Source of the DNA: Streptomyces hayashii
GTDB lineage: Bacteria; Actinomycetota; Actinomycetes; Streptomycetales; Streptomycetaceae
DNA: 54,176 bases
Reading direction: 5' to 3'
Assembly (NCBI RefSeq): GCF_024539815.1
Contig: NZ_JAHHIU010000108.1
Span: 1-54,176, forward strand
Position 1 is the stretch's first letter, and each line of letters starts with the position of its first letter. Both the position numbers and the translations under genes were made by a program. Positions 8,589 through 17,772 of this stretch are shown piece after piece. Under the pieces are notes generated by a model. That model was not told the DNA's origin and made no database searches. It was given only the letters and a program-made list of their open reading frames with translations.

Positions 8589-8967
8589 ACACTCCGCAAT
8601 CCTCCTGCTTAGGGGTCAGCCTCGTGGGTCCTCCCTCGCCGTCCGCTGTCGGCCCGCTCCCCTTCGGTGAGCCGGCGCTGCCGATCGAACCGGGCGTCGT
8701 CTCCTTGCGCACCGACACGGAAGCACCGCACGGCGTGTCCCGGCTCGGCGGGGCGACGAGCCTTCGGCAGGCCGTGGGCCCGGGCGTGACCTGGGAAGAC
8801 GAGCCGGCCCGCGAGGCCGCCGAGGCCGTCCGGGTCGAGCCGCTCGACCAGCGTTCCGGTCCGGCCCGCGTCGCCCCCGGCACCCGGGCCCGTACTACCG
8901 AAGGCGGTCGCCACGGAGACCGGAGGCTGATCGCCGCGCAGCGCGTGCGAACGGAGGCGCCCGCCCG

Positions 8968-11289
8968 ATGAAGTTCACGGACGGCCACTGGCTGATGCGT
9001 CCGGGCTGCACCCCGTACTTCGCCGCCGAGGTCGCGGACGCCCACGCGGACCCGGACCGGATGACCCTGTACGCCCCGGTCAAGCGCGTCACCGGCCGCG
9101 GGGGCACGCTCAACGGCCCGCTGCTGACCGTGGAGTGCTGGTCGCCGGCCGAGGGCGTCATCGGCGTGCGCACCACCCACCACGCCGGGTCCGTGCGCCG
9201 CGGACCGGAGTTCGCGCTGTCCGGGGCCCCCTTCGCAGACGAAGGCGCGGGCAAGGTCCGCCGCGACGGCCCGCTGCTGGAACTGACCTCCGGTGAACTG
9301 ACCCTGCGCGTCGACTCCTCCCGGCCGTGGCGGCTGGAGTTCGTCGCGGACGGCCGGACGCTGACCTCCGCGGGGGAGCGGGGCACCGGATTCGTCACCG
9401 ACGCGGCGGGCCGCCACCACATGGTCGGCCGACTCGCCCTCGGCGTGGGCGAGTCGGTGTACGGCCTGGGCGAGCGGTTCACCCCGTTCGTCAAGAACGG
9501 CCAGTCCGTGGACATCTGGCAGGCCGACGGCGGCACGAGCAGCGAACAGGCCTACAAGAACGTCCCGTTCCATCTGACCGACCGGGGCTACGGCGTTTTC
9601 GTGAACCACCCGGGAAGGGTGAGCTACGAGGTCGGCTCCGAGTCGGTCGGCCAGGTCCAGTTCAGCGTCGAGGACCAGTCACTGGAGTACTTCGTCGTCC
9701 ACGGGCCGAGCCCGAAGCAGGTCCTGGAGCGCTACACCGCGCTCACCGGCCGCCCCGCCCTGCCCCCGGCCTGGGCGATGGGCCTGTGGCTCACGACCTC
9801 CTTCACCACCGACTACGACGAGGCCACCGTGGCCCGCTTCATCGACGGCATGGCCGAGCGCGGCCTCCCGCTGAGCGTCTTCCACTTCGACTGCTTCTGG
9901 ATGCGCGCCTACCAGTGGTGCGACTTCGCCTGGGACGACGCGGCCTTCCCCGACCCGCAGGGCATGCTCGCCCGGCTCAAGGAACGGGGTCTCCGGGTCT
10001 CCGCCTGGATCAACCCGTACATCGCCCAGAAGTCCGCGCTGTTCGAGGAGGGCATGCGTGAGGGCCACCTCGTGCGCCGGCCGGACGGCAGCGTGTGGCA
10101 GTGGGACCTGTGGCAGCCGGGCATGGCCCTGGTGGACTTCACGAACCCCGCCGCCCGCGCCTGGTACACCGGCAGGCTGCGCCGCCTGCTCGCCCAGGGC
10201 GTCGACTGCTTCAAGACCGACTTCGGCGAGCGCGTCCCCACCGACGTCGTCTGGCACGACGGCTCCGACCCGGAACGGATGCACAACTACTACACCCACC
10301 TCTACAACCAGGCCGTGTTCGAGCTGCTGCGCGAGGAACGGGGGGAGGGCGAGGCACTGCTCTTCGCCCGCTCGGCCACCGCCGGCGGCCAGCAGTACCC
10401 CGTGCACTGGGGCGGGGACTGCGACTCGCACTTCGGCGCCATGGCCGAGTCGCTGCGCGGCGGCCTTTCCCTCGGCCTGTCCGGCTTCGGCTTCTGGAGC
10501 CACGACATCGGAGGCTTCGAGGGCACTCCCACCCCGGCCGTCTTCAAGCGCTGGGTGCAGTTCGGCCTGCTCTCCTCGCACAGCCGCCTGCACGGCAGCA
10601 CGTCCTACCGCGTCCCCTGGGACTACGGCGACGAAGCCGTCGACGTCACCCGCGAGTTCACCCTCCTCAAGCACCGCCTGGCCCCCTACCTCCAGCGCGC
10701 CGCGCAGCAGGCGCACGCCACCGGCGTCCCCGTGATGCGCGCCATGCTGCTGGAGTTCCCCGACGACCCCACCGCCGCCCACCTCGACCGGCAGTACATG
10801 CTCGGCGACGATCTGCTCGTCGCCCCGGTCTTCACCGACGACGGCACGGTGGAGTACTACGTGCCCGAGGGCGTCTGGACCAACGTCCTGAACGGCGCCC
10901 CGGTCACCGGCCCGGGCTGGGTGCGCGAGCGGCACGACTTCCACACCCTGCCGCTGCTGGCCCGCCCCGACTCGGTGATCGCGCTGGCCGCCGACGACCA
11001 ACGCCCGGTCTCCGCCTGGGCCGAGGACGTCGAGCTACGGGTGCACGCCTTCGCCGACGGCGCGGAACGCACGATCGTGATCCCGACACCGGAGGGGCCC
11101 GGGGAGGCGGCCCGCTTCCACGTATGCCGCGAGGGCGACACGCTGCGTGTGACGACCGACAGCCCGCACCCCTGGCGCCTGCGCCTCGGCGGCCCGGACG
11201 GCGCCCTGCACTCCGCCGCCGCGGGGAGCGGGACGACCGAGATCCCCTGCGGGGGCCGAGCCGCGGCGGCGGGTCACGGCGGGTCCTGA
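8968..11289 (+). CDS. yicI: GH31 alpha-xylosidase (YicI-like)
   Basis: A 773-residue GH31 enzyme. The start MKFTDGHWLMRPG is the usual beginning of YicI-type alpha-xylosidases. The barrel carries nucleophile D418 in CFKTDFGERVP and acid/base D484 in HWGGDCDSHFG; this pair in these exact contexts separates alpha-xylosidases from alpha-glucosidases of the family. No signal peptide is present, so it acts inside the cell and removes alpha-1,6-xylose from xyloglucan oligosaccharides. It diverges from the GH36-GH43-GH5 operon, and both sides share the operator region. About 240 bases without a recognisable feature follow before the next convergent gene. Confidence 0.93.
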   Translation: MKFTDGHWLMRPGCTPYFAAEVADAHADPDRMTLYAPVKRVTGRGGTLNGPLLTVECWSPAEGVIGVRTTHHAGSVRRGPEFALSGAPFADEGAGKVRRDGPLLELTSGELTLRVDSSRPWRLEFVADGRTLTSAGERGTGFVTDAAGRHHMVGRLALGVGESVYGLGERFTPFVKNGQSVDIWQADGGTSSEQAYKNVPFHLTDRGYGVFVNHPGRVSYEVGSESVGQVQFSVEDQSLEYFVVHGPSPKQVLERYTALTGRPALPPAWAMGLWLTTSFTTDYDEATVARFIDGMAERGLPLSVFHFDCFWMRAYQWCDFAWDDAAFPDPQGMLARLKERGLRVSAWINPYIAQKSALFEEGMREGHLVRRPDGSVWQWDLWQPGMALVDFTNPAARAWYTGRLRRLLAQGVDCFKTDFGERVPTDVVWHDGSDPERMHNYYTHLYNQAVFELLREERGEGEALLFARSATAGGQQYPVHWGGDCDSHFGAMAESLRGGLSLGLSGFGFWSHDIGGFEGTPTPAVFKRWVQFGLLSSHSRLHGSTSYRVPWDYGDEAVDVTREFTLLKHRLAPYLQRAAQQAHATGVPVMRAMLLEFPDDPTAAHLDRQYMLGDDLLVAPVFTDDGTVEYYVPEGVWTNVLNGAPVTGPGWVRERHDFHTLPLLARPDSVIALAADDQRPVSAWAEDVELRVHAFADGAERTIVIPTPEGPGEAARFHVCREGDTLRVTTDSPHPWRLRLGGPDGALHSAAAGSGTTEIPCGGRAAAAGHGGS

Positions 11290-11527
11290 ACTACGCCCGG
11301 TCGCCGCGCCCGCGGGCTTGCGGTTCTCCGGCGTGGACCGGGCCGGTCCCGTGGGCGATGACGACCAGCCGGTCGCGGTCGCCCACCGAACTCGGGCATG
11401 CGGATGCCCGTCACCACGACGTCGGGTCACGCTCGCGGTTCCGCGCGCTCCCGTCCTGGGCCGTCCGCAGACACCGGCGGCCGCTGCGATCGCAGCAGGG
11501 ACGGGCACGCGACCTGCGTCCGCGCGC

Positions 11528-12892
11528 TCAGCACGACTTGGCGAGCCGTTCGACCCGGTCGTGGAGACGCTCGACGTGCAGTTCGGACTCCGGCTTCATC
11601 AGCACGCTGCGCAGCACGCGTGCCCCGTCGGCGTCGGCGGTGATCTTCGGGTGCCTGGCGGCGAACGCCTCACGGCCGGCCTTGAGCGTGCTCAGGAACA
11701 CCGGATCGTCCTGGGTCATGCCGTCGTTCAGGACGCGCGCGGAGGCGGCGTCGACACCGCTCAGCGTCGCGGGCTCCGTCGTCGGGAAGTAGGTGACGAT
11801 GTCCAGCTCGGGCCGCTGGTACAGATCGAGGAGGTCCGACGAGTCGATCAGGTCGGCCCATCGCAGCGCGGCCCTGCGGCCGGCCGCCAGCACGCGGCCG
11901 AGGCCGTCGGGGGTGGGCGGGACGAGCTGGAAGGTGAGCCACAGGGCGGCAGCCGAGGCTCCGGCCCGCGAGCACTCCAGGCTGATCTCGCCGAGGTGGA
12001 GCTCGGTCGAGGTGAAGTAGGTGTAGGGCGAGTCGTGCAGGTAGAAGCGTCCCACCTCGGGATCGCGGAAGAGGACCGCCCCGCAGCCGTAGGGCTGGAG
12101 TCCGTGCTTGTGCGGATCGACGACGATCGAGTCGCACCCGGCGATCGCCCGCCAGGGCTCGGACGGGAGCCCCTCGGGGCCCGTGGCGCCGGCCAGCAGG
12201 GTGAAGAAGCCGCCGTAGGCGGCGTCGACGTGGAGGCGGACGCCGTAACGGTCCCGGTAGGCCAGAGCGGTGTGTATCTGATCGACGGCGCCGAGACCGG
12301 TGGTGCCGGCGGTGAGCACGACGGTGCCCACGTCCCCGGAACGCAGGACCTCCTCCAGCGCGTCGAGGTCCATGCGGCCCCGTTCGTCGGTGGGGATCGG
12401 GTGGCCCTTGAGGCCGAGCACGTGGCACATCCGGCCGTGGGTGTAGTGGGCCTCGGCGCTGTAGGCGACCCCGCGGCCGGGGTGCAGTTCCCGGGCCACG
12501 AACAGGGCCTCCAGGTTGGCGATGGTGCCGCTGGTGGTGAGGTGCCCGAGGTGGGTGTCGTAGCCGAACATCGAGGCGAGCTGCGCGACGGTCTCGCGCT
12601 CCATGGCCGCGGTGGCGGGGCCGCCGTCCAGGGCGTGGTTGTTCGGGTTGATCAGCATGGCGGTGAGGTAGCCGATCACGGCGGCCGGGTGCGCGGGCTT
12701 GAGCATCTGGCCCGCGTAACTCGGGTGGAAGAAGGGGTAGTTGTTCTTCAGTCGTCCCGTGAACTCCTCGAAGACGGTGGCGAACCGTTCGTCGTCGACG
12801 TGCAGGGACGGGTGGGGCTGGTAGGGGCTGAAGGTGTCGGCCCAGGCCTGGACGGCGTCGTCGGCTCGGCCGAGCCAGTGCTGCAGATCCAC
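11528..12892 (-). CDS. PLP-dependent group II amino acid decarboxylase
   Basis: A 454-residue fold-type I PLP decarboxylase of the aspartate/2,4-diaminobutyrate/aromatic amino acid group. TTSGTIANLEA (119-129) binds phosphate, HVDAAYGG (221-228) holds the ring-nitrogen aspartate, and K262 in VVDPHKHG forms the Schiff base. The open frame extends about 160 codons further upstream, but that part is repetitive and not protein-like. The GTG at 12892 is preferred because AGGGGAG precedes it and homology-like sequence begins there (DLQHWLGRADD). It diverges from a MarR gene and an inverted repeat lies between them, so MarR control is likely. The amino acid substrate is not determinable by eye. Confidence 0.88.
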   Translation of the reverse strand: MDLQHWLGRADDAVQAWADTFSPYQPHPSLHVDDERFATVFEEFTGRLKNNYPFFHPSYAGQMLKPAHPAAVIGYLTAMLINPNNHALDGGPATAAMERETVAQLASMFGYDTHLGHLTTSGTIANLEALFVARELHPGRGVAYSAEAHYTHGRMCHVLGLKGHPIPTDERGRMDLDALEEVLRSGDVGTVVLTAGTTGLGAVDQIHTALAYRDRYGVRLHVDAAYGGFFTLLAGATGPEGLPSEPWRAIAGCDSIVVDPHKHGLQPYGCGAVLFRDPEVGRFYLHDSPYTYFTSTELHLGEISLECSRAGASAAALWLTFQLVPPTPDGLGRVLAAGRRAALRWADLIDSSDLLDLYQRPELDIVTYFPTTEPATLSGVDAASARVLNDGMTQDDPVFLSTLKAGREAFAARHPKITADADGARVLRSVLMKPESELHVERLHDRVERLAKSC

Positions 12893-12903
12893 GGGTCTCC
12901 CCT

Positions 12904-12985
12904 TTCTCGGAGTTCTCGGAGTTCTCGGAGTTCTCGGGTCGTCGGGTCGTCGGGTTCTCGGGTCGTCGGGGGTTCTCGGGTTCTG
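12904..12985. repeat. Short tandem repeats upstream of the decarboxylase
   Basis: Three exact copies of TTCTCGGAG (12904-12930) and a partial fourth are followed by GGGTCGTC-type repeats and further TTCTCGG units. The tract lies in the probable 5' leader of the decarboxylase, starting 12 bases before its GTG. Slippage here could change leader length and expression. Confidence 0.8.
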
Positions 12986-13045
12986 GCTTTCGCGGACTCC
13001 TCCGGCGGCGCCGCTTTTCGGCGGCGGCACCACCATAGGCTTTCG

Positions 13046-13069
13046 TTGACTACTCAGCAATTGATTGCT
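13046..13069. promoter_or_regulatory. MarR-type operator in the divergent gap
   Basis: AGCAAT-TG-ATTGCT (13056-13069) is a perfect 6-2-6 palindrome in an A/T-rich patch. A rightward -35-like TTGACT lies at 13046-13051. The position between the decarboxylase and the MarR gene, about 85 bases before the MarR ATG, suits autoregulation and divergent repression. Confidence 0.5.
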
Positions 13070-13153
13070 CAGTGATTGAGACGGGAGATAGGTGACCGAG
13101 CAGTAAAGTCGTCGCAGGAGCCCGGGCAGGGGCCCGGCTGAGAGGACACGCAG

Positions 13154-13663
13154 ATGGATGCCGCGAGGGATGCCGCGGGGGATGCCGAGACGCAACGGGG
13201 CGCCGAGGCCGCCCGCGCCGCGAACAGCCGGCTCGTTCACGACTTCGGGTTGCTGATCAAGAGCGCCACCCGCCTGGAACAGCGCATCGACAGCGCGCTG
13301 CGACGGGAGTGCGGGATCAGTCACACGATGTTCGAGGTCCTCATCAGGCTCTGCCGGCAACCGGGGGAGGAGGTCACGCAACGTGCCCTCGCCGACGATC
13401 TCACCCTCACCAGCAGCGGCATCACCCGGTTGATCGACCGGATGGAAGAGGGGACCGCCCTCGTCCGTCGCGTGCCGTCACCCCAGGACCGCCGCAGTGT
13501 CCTGGTCGAAGCGACCGACCACGGCCGTGCCGTGTTCCTCCGGGCGGCGGAGGTCCATGGCGAGGTCGTGGAGCGGTATTTCGTCACACCGCTGGCCCCG
13601 GCCGACTACGGGCGGCTCACCGCCTGGCTGAGCGAGATCCACGGGGCGCTGCGCGACGGCTGA
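13154..13663 (+). CDS. MarR-family transcriptional regulator
   Basis: A 169-residue winged-helix regulator. Helical dimer segments flank the DNA-binding part: CGISHTMFEVLIRLCRQPGEEVTQRALADDLTLTSSGITRLIDRMEEGTALVRRVPSPQDRRSVLVEATDHGR. The wing PSPQDRRSVLVE is the MarR signature. A GAGAGGA element precedes the ATG. It is divergent from the PLP decarboxylase, with a short palindrome between them, so it probably represses both until a ligand binds. It could also act elsewhere. The ligand is unknown. Confidence 0.93.
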   Translation: MDAARDAAGDAETQRGAEAARAANSRLVHDFGLLIKSATRLEQRIDSALRRECGISHTMFEVLIRLCRQPGEEVTQRALADDLTLTSSGITRLIDRMEEGTALVRRVPSPQDRRSVLVEATDHGRAVFLRAAEVHGEVVERYFVTPLAPADYGRLTAWLSEIHGALRDG

Positions 13664-13690
13664 CGTCGGGGGGCGGCCGCGTGGCTGCGC

Positions 13691-16444
13691 TCAACCGCCG
13701 TCAGCCGCGCGAGACCCCGGGGCCGTCCCGCTGCCGGAGGCGGCGCTGTTCATCATCAAGCGGGTGAGGCTGGTGCGGTTCGAGACGCCCATCTTGCGAT
13801 ACACCTGCCCGAGGTGGGTCTCCACCGTCCGCACGCTGAGGAAGAGGCTCTCGGCGATCCTGATGTTGGTCATGCCGGTGCTGACGAGGCCCGCTATCTC
13901 CCGTTCGCGTGCGGTCAGGGCGGCCTGGGAGCCGTCGGTCCCGGCGCACGCGGCCAGCCGGGCCCGCCACCGGGCGACGTCGCCCCTCAGACGCGCGGAA
14001 CCGCACTGGTCGGCGAGGACCCCGGCGCCGTCCAGCCGGTCGGCGACGCCGTCGGTCCTTCCCGCGTCCAGGGACAGCTCGGCCACGGCGAGCAGGGTGA
14101 CGCAGGCCTCGACCCGCTCACCGCTGAGCGAGAAGTCGGAGACCGCTTCCAGCGCCGGTCGCAGCGCCGCGTCCGTCTCCCCGGCCGCGGCGTGCGCGCG
14201 CATGCGGGCGCGCAGGGCGAACCCCCTGCGGCCGGGCGACGGCAGCTGTTCCAGGCATTGTTCGGCGAGCTCGGCCCACTGCTCGACCGACGCGCGATCG
14301 CCCATCGCGAGCGACGCCTGCGCCAAGGCGTCGCACCAGCGGGGCTTGCGCCAGGCGGTGAGCCGGGTCAGCCCGGGGCCGCCCGCCGCGTCCAGCAGCA
14401 GCCAACGCGCCCGCGCCGGATCGCCGGTGCGCTGCACCCACTCGGCGTGGAAACACCGGACGGTGACCGCCCACGCGGTCGGCGAGGCGCTGGCTACGGT
14501 GAGGGCGCGTGCGGCCGATGCCTCCGCTTCCGCCCGGTCGCCCGGACCGTCCCGCCAGAAGAGCACCTCGGCCCGCACCATCGAGCTGACGGCTTCCTCG
14601 GCCGGGCTCTCCTTTCCCGCGACGTGGCGGTCGATCTCGTCGAGGGCGGCCAGCGCGCCCGCCAGGTTCCCGCGCCGCAGCTGGGCGTTGGCCAGCACCG
14701 TGAGGATCTGCGGCTGGATGTACGTCTGACCGGTGCGCCGGGAGAGGGCCACCGCGCGCGTGAGGTGCCGTTCGGCGTCGACCAGCCGGCCGAGCATTCC
14801 CTCGGTCATGCCCGTCTGCAGCGAGGCGTTCAGGTTGGTGAGCAGAGCGGTGTCGGATGCGGCGTCCACGAGCGCCGCCGCGGTCGTCGCCCGCTCCTGC
14901 GCGGTGGCCAGGTCGCCGGTGAACAGATAGCCGAGTGCGCTCTGCGCCAGAGCCTGCGCCTCGCCGACCCGGTCGTGGTGCTGCCGTGCGATGACCGCGG
15001 CCGTGTCGGCGTGCTGCCGGGAGGTCACGTACTCCTGGAGGTCGTACGCGTGGTCGGCGAGTTCCGTGTGCAGGGCGGCCGCGATCGCGGCGTCCTGGCC
15101 GGCCAGCGTCGCGAGCCCGGAACGGGCCAGGGCGCCCGCCTCGGCGTACCGCCCCAGGGTCCGTTCGATCCGGCTGGAGTCGGCGAGCGCGCCCGCCCGG
15201 CCGGGCCGGTCGGGCATGGCCGACCGCAGGGCGTCGAGCAGCTTGCGGCTCTCGGCCGCGTCCCCGGTCAGCAATCGGGCGCGGGCCAGCAGCACCTGCG
15301 CTTCGTGCCAGTGCGCCTGGCCCGGCCGGAGCGAGGGCAGCGCGGCCTGCAGATGACCGGCCGCCACGGCGGGAGAGCCGTACAGCATCTCGCGTGCGGC
15401 GGCGATCAGGGTGGTCGCGTGCTCCGGCCGGTTCGGGTCGGCGGCCCGGGCCACGTGATGGGCGCGCTTGGCGATGGGAGCGCCCTGCTCGGCCAGCGCG
15501 GCTTCGGCCCGGCGGTGCAGGGTGACGCGCCGGCTGGGTTCGAGCCGCTCGTAGACGACGTCGCCGACCGCTCGATGGCGCAGCGTGAGCTGCGGTGCGG
15601 GCTCGGCGGGCCGGACGAGGTCCACGCCGGTGAGCGTGTCCAGCGCGCGGACCGTGGCGGCGACGTCGTGCCCGGCGACGGCGGCCAGCAGCTCGGGGTG
15701 GAACGGCTCGCGCAGGACCGCCGCGGCCTGGAGGACCGTCAGGGAGTCGGCGTCGAGGCCCGCGAGTTCGCCGAGGACGGCCGTCGAGGCGGCCGCTGCG
15801 TCCGGCCCGCGGGAGCCCAGCACCTTGAGGTACTGCGGGTTGCCCTGGGCCTCCCGGTGGATCGCGTCGGCGTCCGGATGGTCTCCGAGCAGGGCTTCTG
15901 CCTGCTCGCGGGACAAGGGCCCGAGGTTCCACACCTCCAGCGCCCCCGCGGACTCGGCCCGGGAGACCAGCTCCGCGTGCCAGGGCGACAACTGGCGCTG
16001 CCGGCAGACGACGAGGCACAGCACCGGACCGGCGGAAGCCGCCTGCAGCAGGCGTTCCACGGGGAGTTGGCGGTCGGCGGGCAGAAGGTGGAAGTCCTCC
16101 ACCACCACCAGCAGGGGGCCGCCCTCCGCCGCGCGTGCGGCGACCTCGCGCACCTCCTGCAGGCGCAACTCCCCGACGAACGAGGACACGCTCGCGGCTC
16201 GCCCACGAGCAGTGCAGACGGGTATGCCGGCGGCTCGGGCCTCGGCCATGACCGCCGACGCCAGCGCGCTCTTGCCGATGCCCGGTTCCCCGACGAGCGC
16301 GACGGCCCTCCCCGATCCCCTCTCAAGATCGGCCAAGGCTCGCACCAGCTCCTGGAGCTCCGCCTCACGGCCGAGCAACGGACGTGCGTCACCGAACGCG
16401 CGGCGGGCAGAAGGCGGCGTTTCACCCTGTGGATCATCGGACAT
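13691..16444 (-). CDS. Large LuxR-family regulator with N-terminal AAA ATPase (LAL type)
   Basis: A 917-residue LAL-type activator. The N-terminal ATPase has Walker A GEPGIGKSALAS near residues 45-56 and a Walker B-like LLVVVEDFHLL. A long helical TPR-like middle follows. The C-terminal LuxR helix-turn-helix reads LTAREREIAGLVSTGMTNIRIAESLFLSVRTVETH. Family members integrate a ligand or metabolic signal with ATP binding and activate transcription. The frame stays open far upstream, but that part overlaps two other genes. The ATG at 16444 (MSDDPQGETPP) leads directly into the ATPase, though no clear ribosome site precedes it. No obvious target operon is adjacent. Confidence 0.9.
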   Translation of the reverse strand: MSDDPQGETPPSARRAFGDARPLLGREAELQELVRALADLERGSGRAVALVGEPGIGKSALASAVMAEARAAGIPVCTARGRAASVSSFVGELRLQEVREVAARAAEGGPLLVVVEDFHLLPADRQLPVERLLQAASAGPVLCLVVCRQRQLSPWHAELVSRAESAGALEVWNLGPLSREQAEALLGDHPDADAIHREAQGNPQYLKVLGSRGPDAAAASTAVLGELAGLDADSLTVLQAAAVLREPFHPELLAAVAGHDVAATVRALDTLTGVDLVRPAEPAPQLTLRHRAVGDVVYERLEPSRRVTLHRRAEAALAEQGAPIAKRAHHVARAADPNRPEHATTLIAAAREMLYGSPAVAAGHLQAALPSLRPGQAHWHEAQVLLARARLLTGDAAESRKLLDALRSAMPDRPGRAGALADSSRIERTLGRYAEAGALARSGLATLAGQDAAIAAALHTELADHAYDLQEYVTSRQHADTAAVIARQHHDRVGEAQALAQSALGYLFTGDLATAQERATTAAALVDAASDTALLTNLNASLQTGMTEGMLGRLVDAERHLTRAVALSRRTGQTYIQPQILTVLANAQLRRGNLAGALAALDEIDRHVAGKESPAEEAVSSMVRAEVLFWRDGPGDRAEAEASAARALTVASASPTAWAVTVRCFHAEWVQRTGDPARARWLLLDAAGGPGLTRLTAWRKPRWCDALAQASLAMGDRASVEQWAELAEQCLEQLPSPGRRGFALRARMRAHAAAGETDAALRPALEAVSDFSLSGERVEACVTLLAVAELSLDAGRTDGVADRLDGAGVLADQCGSARLRGDVARWRARLAACAGTDGSQAALTAREREIAGLVSTGMTNIRIAESLFLSVRTVETHLGQVYRKMGVSNRTSLTRLMMNSAASGSGTAPGSRAADGG

Positions 16445-16674
16445 GACACGGCACGATAGTGGCTGCCGGTGACAATCAGGCAAAGGGGACGTACTCCGCG
16501 CCCCGTTCGGAAGAACTGTTGCCGGATCCGGACGTACCGCTCGTGCCCGCCGCACGCACGCGGCACGGTGGATCCGCCGGTCGGACGACCCCTTGCCCCA
16601 AGGTGTCCCGGAGGGCACGAAACCCGTGCCGGCACAGGCGAGTCGGCGATTTCGCGGGTGTCCTCGCGACTGAT

Positions 16675-16690
16675 TATGATCTTGGTCATG
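16675..16690 (+). promoter_or_regulatory. -10 box positioned for a leaderless start
   Basis: TATGAT (16675-16680) is a near-consensus -10, and the ATG at 16688 lies where transcription should begin, so the mRNA is probably leaderless. No good -35 was found. A second in-frame ATG overlaps the -10 at 16676 and is less likely. Confidence 0.45.
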
Positions 16691-16978
16691 TCTGTGCAGA
16701 GTTCCGAGAAGGCCCTTTCCCGCAAGCAGCGACTCCAGGAGAAGCAGCGCCGTCAGCTGGCGGTGGTGGACACCGTGGACAAGGCCGAGGCCAAGGTCCG
16801 CAAGGCGGAGGTCGAACTGGCCGTGGCCGTCGCCGAGGCGGTGCAGGTGTTCGGCGACGAGGAGTCCGCGTCCGAGGGGCTCGACATGCCGGTCGTGGCG
16901 ATCCGGCGCTTCCTCGGCATGGCGCGTGAGGAAGCCGCGCGCGCCGACGAGGTCGCCGAGGCCGTCGGCGCATCCTGA
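16688..16978 (+). CDS. Small coiled-coil protein of unknown function
   Basis: A 96-residue protein, almost entirely helical and charged: SSEKALSRKQRLQEKQRRQL, then VDKAEAKVRKAEVELAVAVAEAV, then an acidic loop and VVAIRRFLGMAREEAARADEVAEAV. The last segment looks like a short recognition-helix-like stretch found in small actinobacterial proteins that contact DNA or RNA polymerase, but that is a guess. It diverges from the LAL regulator and probably has its own leaderless promoter. GC-rich third positions support coding. I do not recognise the family. Confidence 0.7.
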   Translation: MSVQSSEKALSRKQRLQEKQRRQLAVVDTVDKAEAKVRKAEVELAVAVAEAVQVFGDEESASEGLDMPVVAIRRFLGMAREEAARADEVAEAVGAS

Positions 16979-17046
16979 GCCGACGGTGACCACCTCGCAC
17001 GGCGCGGTGATGATCCGGGCCCGCGCGCGGAGAAGCGGACGAGGGA

Positions 17047-17772
17047 TCAGCCGGTGACGGTCAGCAGCAGACCGGAGGCGATCAGGCCGATCTCGACCAC
17101 CAGGACGAAGACATGGGCGGGCAGCCGGTCGACGGCCTTCTTGCCGACCCAGGCTCCCGCGGTGGCGGCCGGCGCGAGGGCCAGGCCGATGACGGCGCTC
17201 GACGCGGTCAGCACGGTCGCCGCGCCGAAGACGACCAGCTTGGTCAGGTGCATCACCACGGCGGCAGCGGCCTCGGTGCCGATGTAGGCGCCTTTGAGCA
17301 GGCCCCGGGAGAGGAAGAACGGCGCGACCATCGGCCCCACCGAGCCGACCAGCGCGGAGCCGAAACCGGAAGCGGCGCCGACGACGGTGAACGCTTTGTC
17401 GTCCAGCGCCGCGGTCTGCGGCTTCCAGCGTCGCCAGACGACCATGACCAGCAGGAACACGCCGATGGCACGGGTGAGCGCGGGCAGCGGTGCGGTGGCG
17501 AACAGCAGCGCTCCGACGGCCGCCGCCGGGACGGCGCCGAGGGCGAACACGCCGACCAGACGCCGGTCGACCTCGTGGCGGTTGAACCACACCCGGCTGC
17601 CGTTTCCGGCCAGTTGGGCGACCGTGAGCACGGCAACGGCGTCCCGGGCGCCCAGCACGGCGACGAAGACCGGCAGCAACAGCACGCCGCCGCCGAACCC
17701 GGCGATCGCGGACAGGGCCGCGGTGCCGAAGGTGGCGACGACGAGGGTGACGACCATCAGCGCCGGTTCCAT
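17047..17772 (-). CDS. TauE/SafE-family membrane permease
   Basis: A 241-residue integral membrane protein with seven to eight hydrophobic helices, including VVTLVVATFGTAALSAIAGFGGGVLLLPV, which carries the glycine-rich signature of TauE/SafE, and the internal repeat AASGFGSALVGSVGPMVAPFFL. The family exports sulfite, sulfoacetate or other small anions. The ATG at 17772 begins just before the first helix; upstream sequence in frame is arginine-rich and unlike a membrane protein. It stands alone between a small coiled-coil gene and a convergent-side aldo/keto reductase. The substrate is unknown. The bases 17773-18011 hold no gene. Confidence 0.88.
   Translation of the reverse strand: MEPALMVVTLVVATFGTAALSAIAGFGGGVLLLPVFVAVLGARDAVAVLTVAQLAGNGSRVWFNRHEVDRRLVGVFALGAVPAAAVGALLFATAPLPALTRAIGVFLLVMVVWRRWKPQTAALDDKAFTVVGAASGFGSALVGSVGPMVAPFFLSRGLLKGAYIGTEAAAAVVMHLTKLVVFGAATVLTASSAVIGLALAPAATAGAWVGKKAVDRLPAHVFVLVVEIGLIASGLLLTVTG

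Noticed and set aside
6230..8971. Long plus-strand open frame opposite the GH36 gene
   Set aside because: It is the antisense shadow of the GH36 gene caused by high GC. Only its last 115 codons, beyond the GH36 start, were considered separately.
11528..13381. A 617-residue form of the PLP decarboxylase
   Set aside because: The extra N-terminus is translated repeats (PRTPRTPRTP-like) and overlaps the MarR gene. The GTG at 12892 has a ribosome site and starts at the homologous region.
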